Source: Ignavibacteriaceae bacterium
GTDB taxonomy: Bacteria > Bacteroidota > Ignavibacteria > Ignavibacteriales > Ignavibacteriaceae
Assembly: GCA_031292465.1 (NCBI GenBank)
Contig: JARLHB010000463.1
Span: forward strand, 1-22,322
Length of the DNA: 22,322 nt
Reading direction: 5' to 3'
Position numbers and translations under genes: made by a program. The notes beneath the pieces were generated by a model. It was given only the letters and a program-made list of their open reading frames with translations. It searched no databases and was not told the origin of the DNA. Below, one piece after another: positions 16,567-22,322 of the stretch. Positions within the stretch are counted from its first letter, which is position 1. Every line of letters starts with the position of its first letter.

Positions 16567-18441
16567 ATGGAATTAAGAAAAATACCGCAAAAAATAAAAC
16601 GCAGAATAGATATGTTAACTGTTAGGATTTTATTATTTCTATTTCTAATTAGTTTAATTGCAGAACCGGATACACTTGCACAAAACATTCCAACATATCA
16701 AATAAATGATATTACAGTTACCGCGTCAAGAACTCCCACGTTGATTTCCGACCTGACAAGGAACATAATTGTATTAGGACCTGAAGAGATTAAGAATGCA
16801 CCTGTAAACAGTGTGCAGGGGCTTCTGCAGTATGCTTCAGGAGTTGACCTTGCACAAAGAGGCGTTGACGGTGTACAAAGCGATGTAAGTTTAAGAGGCG
16901 GTACTTTTGAAGAAACATTAATTCTAATAGACGGTGTAAGCGTAAATGATCCTCAAACAGGGCATCATAGTATGAATCTTCCCGTCTCCCTGGACGGAAT
17001 ACAAAGAATTGAAATTCTTGAGGGAGCCGGTTCAAGTATTTACGGGGCTGATGCTTTCAGCGGGATAATAAACATTATTACGAAAAAGGGAAGTGAGAAA
17101 TCGTTTTCATTGCAAACAAGCGACGGACAGAACGGTTATTATGACGGTTCTCTTTATGCTGCTTACCCTGTCGGCATTATCAGCAGCCATTTAACTTTAT
17201 CACGACAAAAATCAGACGGATTTACACATAACACGGAATTCGACATAACAAATTTTTCTTATGGCGCTACCCTAAACAGCGGCAGTAATAATTTGAATCT
17301 GTTTTTCGGTTACAATGATAAAAAGTACGGTGCAAACAGCTATTATTCAGTTTTATTCCCTAATCAATGGGAGCATACAACTACAAAACTTGCAGATATA
17401 ACCGGGCAGTTCGGGGATGAAAAATTTTCGGTATCGCCAAAAGTTTACTGGCGCAGGAATGATGATAATTATCTTCTGGATTATATGAATCCTTCGTTCT
17501 ATCAGAATATTCATCAGACAAATGTTTACGGAGCAGAAATGCAGGCTTCGGCTTCAACCGGAGCAGGAATTTCCACTCTGGGCGGAGAATACACTGCCGA
17601 TAAAATAGAAAGTACCAACCTTAGAAACCACTCCCGTACAACAAATGGTATTTTTGCCGAACAAAAATTTAATTCATTTGGGAACTTTTCAGTTTCGGCT
17701 AACGCTTTTGCATACAAATATCCTGATATTGGTTGGAAAATATGGCCGGGAATAAATGCCGGATATAATTTACCGGATAATATAAAAATATTTGGTTCTG
17801 CCGGAAAGGCTTTCCGCATCCCAACATACACAGAGCTTTATTATATATCTCCGGCGAGCGTTGGCAACCCGAATTTGCAGCATGAAGAGACTACAAATTA
17901 TGAAGCAGGTATAACCTCTTTTCAACATTATTATACAGCCAGTGTTAGTATTTTTTATAAGGAAGGCAGAAATTTAATTGACTGGGTAAGACAGCTTGAT
18001 ACGGAACCGTGGACGGCGAGCAATATATCAGAAATAAATACTACCGGGGCAGAAATAAATTTAGAACTTAATACTGCATTGATAATAAAAGACTTTCCTG
18101 TTTATAAAGTTGGGATTGATTATACTTACCTAAATTCAAGTAAGACAGCAGGTCTGTACCAGTCGCAGTACCTTATGCAATATTTACGGCATCAGGTAAC
18201 AGCGCATATTCAAAATACCTGGTGGCTGGAAATACACCAAAGCTGGGAATTGCGCTATGAAAACAGGGTTAACGCTGAGGACTATTTTTTAGTAGATACG
18301 CAATTATACCGCAGCTTTGGAAATTGGAATATATTTCTGAAAGCAACGAACCTGTTTAACAAATCTTATTACGAAGTAAGCGGCGTGCCTTTACCTGGGA
18401 GATGGATAACAGCGGGGGTAAAACTTACGCTGGGAGAATAA
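16567..18441 (+). CDS. TonB-dependent outer-membrane receptor, BtuB-like
   Basis: About 624 residues from the ATG at 16567. A TTG at 16558 in the same frame and an ATG at 16612, which gives a shorter and tidier signal peptide (MLTVRILLFLFLISLIAEPD), are alternatives. After cleavage near DTLAQ comes the TonB-box-like INDITVTASR, then the plug domain with LLQYASGVDLAQRG, VSLRGG, TLILIDGVSVND, IEILEGAGSSIYGADAFSGIINIITKKG, followed by the 22-strand barrel (FRIPTYTELYY, NPNLQHEETTNYEAG, ATNLFNKSYYEVSG, final GRWITAGVKLTLG). The plug resembles BtuB and siderophore receptors, and the short length is BtuB-like. The ligand is not determined, and no cobalamin riboswitch is seen upstream. No SusD partner is next to it. 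Confidence 0.9.
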   Translation: MELRKIPQKIKRRIDMLTVRILLFLFLISLIAEPDTLAQNIPTYQINDITVTASRTPTLISDLTRNIIVLGPEEIKNAPVNSVQGLLQYASGVDLAQRGVDGVQSDVSLRGGTFEETLILIDGVSVNDPQTGHHSMNLPVSLDGIQRIEILEGAGSSIYGADAFSGIINIITKKGSEKSFSLQTSDGQNGYYDGSLYAAYPVGIISSHLTLSRQKSDGFTHNTEFDITNFSYGATLNSGSNNLNLFFGYNDKKYGANSYYSVLFPNQWEHTTTKLADITGQFGDEKFSVSPKVYWRRNDDNYLLDYMNPSFYQNIHQTNVYGAEMQASASTGAGISTLGGEYTADKIESTNLRNHSRTTNGIFAEQKFNSFGNFSVSANAFAYKYPDIGWKIWPGINAGYNLPDNIKIFGSAGKAFRIPTYTELYYISPASVGNPNLQHEETTNYEAGITSFQHYYTASVSIFYKEGRNLIDWVRQLDTEPWTASNISEINTTGAEINLELNTALIIKDFPVYKVGIDYTYLNSSKTAGLYQSQYLMQYLRHQVTAHIQNTWWLEIHQSWELRYENRVNAEDYFLVDTQLYRSFGNWNIFLKATNLFNKSYYEVSGVPLPGRWITAGVKLTLGE

Positions 18442-18491
18442 GTATTACGGGCGCTACACTATATTTTTATCGATAATTAGATTAAATTATT

Positions 18492-18511
18492 AATTATTCT
18501 TATAAATAATT
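18492..18511. repeat. AT-only palindrome upstream of mntA
   Basis: AATTATT (18492-18498) and AATAATT (18505-18511) are perfectly complementary around a 6-nt centre, ending 12 nt before the mntA start. It could be an autoregulatory operator of the toxin-antitoxin pair, but such palindromes arise easily in AT-rich spacers. Confidence 0.3.
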
Positions 18512-18523
18512 TGACATATCGGC

Positions 18524-18847
18524 ATGAATGATTACCAGAATAAATATATAGAAATTGCTAAGAAAATTGTTCTTGATAAGATTGATAAAGAGAAAGTTAC
18601 GGTTTTTCTTTTCGGTTCAAGAGCCTTCGGCAATGCAAGACATGATTCCGATATTGATATAGGATTATGGAGCCCTGTAAAAATCGATGAGTTTTTAATC
18701 TCAAAGATTAATGATGCTATTGAGGAATCCGTTGTGCCTTATCATATAGACATATTGGATTTTACGAAAGTTAATGCTGATTTTAGAAAAATAGCTATGG
18801 AAAAAATAATATTATGGAACAGAGGAATAGATTTCAGCATAAGCTGA
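18524..18847 (+). CDS. mntA: MntA-type minimal nucleotidyltransferase (antitoxin of a type VII TA pair)
   Basis: A 107-residue minimal nucleotidyltransferase. The active-site signature GSx10DxD is intact (G31, S32, D43, D45; local sequence GSRAFGNARHDSDIDIGL), and a third carboxylate is available at D76 in HIDILDF. Family knowledge: MntA enzymes AMPylate a tyrosine of the partner HEPN toxin HepT and so neutralise it. The adjacent HEPN gene begins 34 nt before this gene ends, so the two are translationally coupled. The order antitoxin-then-toxin matches HI0073/HI0074 of Haemophilus. There is no strong ribosome site; an AT palindrome lies just upstream. Confidence 0.9.
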   Translation: MNDYQNKYIEIAKKIVLDKIDKEKVTVFLFGSRAFGNARHDSDIDIGLWSPVKIDEFLISKINDAIEESVVPYHIDILDFTKVNADFRKIAMEKIILWNRGIDFSIS

Positions 18848-19230
18848 ATTCATTAAGCAAAGCTGTTGCCGGTTTTGAAGAATCACTTAATATTAATCTG
18901 TCCGGTTACAGCAAAGAAGTATCTGATGCAATTAAAAACGGAAGGATACAAAAATTTGAGTATAGCAGCGAACTTATATGGAAAACGATAAAAGATTATT
19001 TAAATGTTAATCATGGAATAGACGCTAAATCTCCAAAACAGTCGATAAAAGAATTCTATTTACTTGGTGTAGTTTCTGAACCTGAATATAATGCATTGCT
19101 TAGCATGATGGATGACCGTAACAGGCTAAGCCATATTTATAACGAAGAGTATTTTGATGAGATACATAATAAGCTGCAGAATTACCTAATAATTATGAAA
19201 AAGGTGGGAACTATTTTATCAGCAGATTAG
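18814..19230 (+). CDS. hepT: HepT-type HEPN RNase toxin (HI0074 family)
   Basis: A 138-residue all-helical HEPN protein of the nucleotidyltransferase-substrate-binding (HI0074) family. The catalytic RNase motif Rx4HxY is present as RNRLSHIY: R102, H107 and Y109, where the tyrosine is the AMPylation target known from HepT. Other family marks are LSKAVAGFEESL near the N-terminus, FEYSSELIWKTIKDYL and SPKQSIKEFYLLG. The ATG at 18814 lies inside mntA (34-nt overlap, different frame), and N-terminal family similarity begins at once, so the overlap is genuine. All residues needed for activity appear intact, so this pair should be functional. Confidence 0.9.
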   Translation: MEQRNRFQHKLNSLSKAVAGFEESLNINLSGYSKEVSDAIKNGRIQKFEYSSELIWKTIKDYLNVNHGIDAKSPKQSIKEFYLLGVVSEPEYNALLSMMDDRNRLSHIYNEEYFDEIHNKLQNYLIIMKKVGTILSAD

Positions 19231-19368
19231 TAGTTATAGTAGGAAATCAAACCAAAGATTCAAACAGCCGCCATAAAAATTTGAGAATATGTGAATAGCA
19301 GGATATAAATGATGGGTTAAATAAACCATGCCTACCGATTGTTCTGCCTGTCATTCTTATATTATCCA

Positions 19369-19716
19369 TCATCCCGGAGGCCAAGTCATTTTTCTCCCGC
19401 CAAGCAAGTGCATATGCAGGTGGAAGACATCCTGCCCGCCGTTGCTGCCGCAGTTAAAAACCAGCCTGAAACCATCCTCGGCAATTCCTAAATCATTAGC
19501 TATTTTATTTGCAGCATCAAACAACTCACCTAAAAGCTGTCCGTGAGTCTTTCCATCTAAATCAGTTATCTTGGGAATTTCCACTTTAGGAATAATTAAA
19601 ACATGAACCGGCGCCTGCGGATTTATATCCCTGAATGCAAGAACGGTTTCTGTTTCGTAGACTATATCTACGGGAATTTCTTTTCTTATAATTTTAGAAA
19701 AAATTGTTTCAGCCAT
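19369..19716 (-). CDS. HIT-family (HinT-like) purine nucleoside phosphoramidase/hydrolase
   Basis: A 115-residue protein with the family's complete length. It starts MAETIFSKIIRKEIP and contains VLAFRDINPQAPVHVLIIPK (24-43), the GSNGGQDVFHLHMHLLGG segment with the histidine triad H99-x-H101-x-H103, and the typical HinT ending MTWPPG. Known members hydrolyse AMP-NH2 and aminoacyl-AMP-like phosphoramidates as homodimers in the cytosol. It lies 21 nt after the stop of the response-regulator gene on the same strand and is likely cotranscribed with it as the last gene of that unit; HIT genes are found in many contexts, so this need not mean a functional link. Confidence 0.95.
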   Translation of the reverse strand: MAETIFSKIIRKEIPVDIVYETETVLAFRDINPQAPVHVLIIPKVEIPKITDLDGKTHGQLLGELFDAANKIANDLGIAEDGFRLVFNCGSNGGQDVFHLHMHLLGGRKMTWPPG

Positions 19717-19737
19717 ATTTGTAAGCCTCCGTTTAAA

Positions 19738-21093
19738 TTACTCTGCCTTCTCAATTCCGAATTTTTTCATTTTATTATACAAATGACTTCTTTGAATTTC
19801 AAGTACCTCGGCAGTTTTACTAATGTTCCAGTCGTTTGCTTTTAGTTGTTTTATAATAAATGCCTTTTCGGCTTTATCTTTAAATTCCTGGAAAGAATTG
19901 CTTGTATCAATTATATCACCAAGTGAGCTCTTGCTACCGGGTGATAAAAATTCAATATCTTTTGCGGTAAGTTCTTTCTTATCTATAAGAATAATAATTC
20001 TTTCAACAGCGTTTCTTAGTTCTCTTATGTTTCCGCTCCACGCCAGCGATTGAAGGAATTTTAAAGCATCATCCGTAAATTTAACAGGTGTCTTTTTATG
20101 CTTGGTTGTTATATCACTTGCAAAATGAGCCACCAATATTGGAATATCATCAATCCTTTCACGCAAGGGAGGAATTTGTACAGGTATTACATTAAGCCTG
20201 TGGAAAAGATCTTCACGGAAATTTCCTTTTTCAATTTCTTCCGCAAGATTCTTATTGGTTGCCGCAAGAATTCTTACATCAACTTCTATCTTTTTTGTAC
20301 CACCAACACGTTCAATTTTGCTGTCCTCAATGGCGCGTAAAACTTTTGCCTGAGCCTGAAGGCTCATATCGCCGATTTCATCAAGGAAAATTGTACCTTT
20401 ATTAGCCAGTTCAAACTTACCGATTCTCTGCTGAAATGCGCCTGTAAACGAGCCTTTTTCATGCCCGAAAAGCTCCGACTCGATAAGCTCATTGGGAATT
20501 GCTGCACAGTTAACTTCAACAAAGGGTTTATCTTTTCTTGTGCTTTTATTATGTAGCGCTCTTGCAACAAGTTCTTTACCTGTGCCGTTTTCACCCGTAA
20601 TAAGAACTCGTGTATCAATCGGGGCAACGCGCTCTATAAGTTCCAGAATATTTTGTATGGCTTTACTGCTGCCTAATATTTCGGTATTTCCCTGGAGTGA
20701 TTGTTTTATCTCAGCGTTTTCATTTAATAATTTATACTGCTCAACGGCATTTCTTACACTTATTAAAAGCTTATCGCGGTCAATGGGCTTTTCTATAAAA
20801 TCAAAAGCCCCGAGCCTTGTCGCTTTTACTGCGTTTTCAACACTGCCGTGCGCGGAAATTATAATTACGGGTGTTGCAGAATTATTCTCTTTTATCTTTT
20901 TAAGGGCTTCAAAACCATTCATTTCCGGCATCTGAATATCCAGCAGCAGGCATGAAAATTTATTTGTAAAAAGTTTCTCTAATCCTTCGATTGCGCCAGT
21001 AGAGTAATCAACAAGATACTCTTCGTAATCGAGAATCATTTTTATGCTTTCGCATATCTCTTTTTCATCGTCTATAATTAATACTGAACTCAT
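19738..21093 (-). CDS. NtrC-family sigma-54-dependent response regulator
   Basis: A 451-residue regulator with three domains. Receiver, 1-120: acidic pair D8/D9, phosphoacceptor D52 in LLLDIQMPEMNG, S80 and K102. AAA+ sigma-54 activator, about 138-375: Walker A GENGTGKE (167-174), sigma-54 contact loop GSFTGA (214-219, Ser in place of the usual Ala), Walker B FLDEIGD (236-242) and arginine-bearing FREDLFHRLNV. Fis-type HTH, 410-451: NDWNISKTAEVLEIQRSHLYNKMKK. It should open sigma-54 promoters when phosphorylated. No histidine kinase is adjacent. Its ATG overlaps the stop of the upstream secreted-protein gene (ATGA), so the two are coupled. The HIT gene follows after 21 nt. Confidence 0.95.
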   Translation of the reverse strand: MSSVLIIDDEKEICESIKMILDYEEYLVDYSTGAIEGLEKLFTNKFSCLLLDIQMPEMNGFEALKKIKENNSATPVIIISAHGSVENAVKATRLGAFDFIEKPIDRDKLLISVRNAVEQYKLLNENAEIKQSLQGNTEILGSSKAIQNILELIERVAPIDTRVLITGENGTGKELVARALHNKSTRKDKPFVEVNCAAIPNELIESELFGHEKGSFTGAFQQRIGKFELANKGTIFLDEIGDMSLQAQAKVLRAIEDSKIERVGGTKKIEVDVRILAATNKNLAEEIEKGNFREDLFHRLNVIPVQIPPLRERIDDIPILVAHFASDITTKHKKTPVKFTDDALKFLQSLAWSGNIRELRNAVERIIILIDKKELTAKDIEFLSPGSKSSLGDIIDTSNSFQEFKDKAEKAFIIKQLKANDWNISKTAEVLEIQRSHLYNKMKKFGIEKAE

Positions 21094-21755
21094 AAGTGAA
21101 ATCTTAAAAATAATAGTGAACGAAATATCATTACCTGTGAGGGGAGTATATCTTTATTTTCCTTTAACATCTCCCCGAAGATGTTTCCTAAATTATTAGT
21201 CTGCAAATCCCTTTGGTCAATAGAATTCTGAACTTCAAAATCCTCTTCAAATACCTCTACAAAATAACCAATAAGATTACCGAAATCAAAAATGTTTTGC
21301 GCGTAAGAAATGAAGGCGCTTCCAAAAAAATGTGCCAGTTTATCCTTATCGCCATAGTCATCCTTGGGAGTATCAAAGAAAAACCTTTTAGGCAGGTTGT
21401 CATTCTTCTTCAGATATATTTCTTTCGGAGCAGAAGGCAGCCTGTAAGTTACAATGCTATGTATAAGCGGAACCTTTATGCGTACTTTATTATATGGTAC
21501 AACAGTAAAGGTTAAGTCAAACAGCGCTTCGGAATAATTGTAGTTCTCATATTTAAGCATCCGCAGGTATAAAGTATCTGCCAATGCTAAGTCATTATTT
21601 GTTTTAGACAAGCTTTTAAAATAATCCGAAGCGATAAATGCGGACATATAGTTTACAGCCCGGGAAAGTTGGCTTTGCTGTGGGAACGAATATGGGACGA
21701 ATATAATACTAAATATTAATACTGCCGGGAAAAACTTTGTTGAAAGAAAGCGCAA
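21090..21755 (-). CDS. Secreted protein of uncertain family (possibly DUF2279/YfiM-like)
   Basis: A 221-residue protein with a signal peptide (MRFLSTKFF, hydrophobic core, VPYSFPQQ near cleavage). The middle part contains strands such as SEALFDLTFTVVPYNKVRIKVPL. The C-terminal part reads DKLAHFFGSAFISYAQNIF, then VEVFEEDFEVQNSIDQRDLQTNNLGNIFGEML. A DK-x-x-HF motif followed by an acidic E-F-x-D segment and D-L-x-x-N-x-x-G resembles YfiM/DUF2279 predicted periplasmic proteins; this is a tentative match from pattern alone. The stop overlaps the start of the sigma-54 regulator gene (ATGA), a strong sign of cotranslation. The location should be periplasm or membrane-associated. Confidence 0.68.
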   Translation of the reverse strand: MRFLSTKFFPAVLIFSIIFVPYSFPQQSQLSRAVNYMSAFIASDYFKSLSKTNNDLALADTLYLRMLKYENYNYSEALFDLTFTVVPYNKVRIKVPLIHSIVTYRLPSAPKEIYLKKNDNLPKRFFFDTPKDDYGDKDKLAHFFGSAFISYAQNIFDFGNLIGYFVEVFEEDFEVQNSIDQRDLQTNNLGNIFGEMLKENKDILPSQVMIFRSLLFLRFHL

Positions 21756-21860
21756 AGGTTAATAACCCATGTAAATGAATAAATCCTACTTTATAGCTTG
21801 AAATATTGGGATTATTATATGCAACTTCAATAGCTTAGGAAATGTATAGTGTCGTATTTG

Positions 21861-22322
21861 CTAAAACTGGTCTTTGAAATGATTTATTATTTCATCAGCG
21901 ATATGATAAGGAGACAGCCCGCCAATAATAACTTTTTCCATAGATAAGTTAAGCTGCTCCTTGCCGCTTTCGCTCCATAATTTATTCATTATTTTATCTT
22001 CAACAATTTCTTTTATCCTGATTTTTGCCCTGTGTTCCCGTCTTTTTAACAGGCGGTTATCCTGCTGCAGATAATTTCTGTGTTTTTCAATTTCAGCAGC
22101 TATTTCAGCGATACCTTTATTCTCGGTTGCAACAGCGCTTAAAATAGCTGGCAGCCAGGAATGTTCATTATGGGGTTTCATCATGAGTATTGTTCTTAAT
22201 GCAGATAATGCCTGTTCGGAGCCGGGCCGGTCGCTTTTATTTATAACGAAGAAATCGGCAATTTCCATAAGTCCGGCTTTCATTGCCTGAACAGAATCTC
22301 CGGATTCCGGAACCAGCACTAC
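21861..22322 (-). CDS. meaB: MeaB/ArgK-family G3E P-loop GTPase, C-terminal part (5' end outside window)
   Basis: An open frame enters at the right edge and ends at 21861 (stop TAG), 153 residues. It begins VVLVPESGDSVQAMKAGLMEIADF, the strand after the Walker B/G3 region, then FVINKSDRPG with the G4 NKxD motif. The helical C-terminal dimerisation part with HRNYLQQDNRLLKRREHRAKIRIKE and LSMEKVIIGGLSPYHIADEII (quoted in part) follows. This matches MeaB/YgfD/ArgK, the GTPase chaperone that loads and protects adenosylcobalamin-dependent methylmalonyl-CoA mutase. The N-terminal P-loop is beyond the window. A propionate/methylmalonyl-CoA pathway in the host is implied. A gap of 105 nt separates it from the secreted-protein gene. 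Confidence 0.92.
   Translation of the reverse strand, partial: VVLVPESGDSVQAMKAGLMEIADFFVINKSDRPGSEQALSALRTILMMKPHNEHSWLPAILSAVATENKGIAEIAAEIEKHRNYLQQDNRLLKRREHRAKIRIKEIVEDKIMNKLWSESGKEQLNLSMEKVIIGGLSPYHIADEIINHFKDQF

Noticed and set aside
18814..18847. A possible frameshift joining mntA and hepT
   Set aside because: Both proteins are full length with intact motifs and are normally separate genes; overlap is usual for this pair.
19328..19546. A + strand frame with CxxC (MPTDCSACH...) between hepT and the HIT gene
   Set aside because: Most of it lies antisense to the HIT gene's conserved C-terminal half; the cysteines are likely chance.
20492..20935. A 147-codon + strand frame opposite the response regulator
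   Set aside because: It is a shadow of a strongly supported gene; its product is hydrophobic and Ser/Leu-rich, as expected from reading the complement of an AAA+ domain.
1..22322. CRISPR arrays, tRNA or rRNA genes, insertion sequences or transposases
   Set aside because: No regularly spaced repeats, cloverleaf-like segments, rRNA stretches or transposase-like frames were recognised on either strand by reading; a dedicated scan was not possible.

Overview
The window looks like chromosome of an AT-rich, Gram-negative bacterium of the Bacteroidota/Ignavibacteriota type. The evidence is outer-membrane proteins (a Wzi-like barrel and a TonB-dependent receptor), a Bacteroidota-style fused initiating sugar transferase, few clear Shine-Dalgarno sites, and AT-rich codon use throughout. 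This lineage call is inference from protein character, not from a marker gene.

Bases 1-11961 are the 3' part of a surface-polysaccharide (capsule or O-antigen-like) operon, all on the + strand with tight spacing. It starts with the tail of an FnlA/CapE-type dehydratase, followed by FnlB/CapF and FnlC/CapG. Together these three make UDP-N-acetyl-L-fucosamine. Next come two GT4-like glycosyltransferases, a 92-nt nested inverted repeat, and a three-gene set of obscure function: an alpha/alpha-toroid protein, a DegT-family PLP protein and a DUF354 GT-B protein. A large fused polyprenyl glycosylphosphotransferase and a Wzi-family outer-membrane protein follow. A 500-bp gap (11962-12461) holds a likely 57-residue membrane-protein ORF on the - strand and a hairpin. 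The Wzc-type tyrosine autokinase then follows with its own strong ribosome binding site. No flippase (Wzx), polymerase (Wzy), export channel (Wza) or phosphatase (Wzb) is visible; if present they lie outside the window.

Bases 14819-16415 hold a HAD-IIB phosphatase, a small zinc-ribbon membrane protein and, converging on it, a secreted OB-fold protein. The last two share a bidirectional terminator. Bases 16567-18441 encode a BtuB-like TonB-dependent receptor. Bases 18524-19230 encode a complete MntA/HepT (MNT-HEPN, type VII) toxin-antitoxin pair with all signature residues intact.

From 19369 to the right edge everything is on the - strand. In transcription order these are a MeaB/ArgK GTPase (5' end off the window), a secreted 221-residue protein of uncertain family, an NtrC-type sigma-54 response regulator coupled to it by an ATGA overlap, and a HIT-family hydrolase.

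The points most worth a second look are the initiating transferase, which seems to lack its usual re-entrant membrane helix and carries a degenerate methyltransferase-like middle domain; the toroid-DegT-DUF354 set; the unlisted small membrane ORF; and the secreted-protein/response-regulator pair with no kinase beside it. I did not find clear evidence of a wholly new defence or mobile system.
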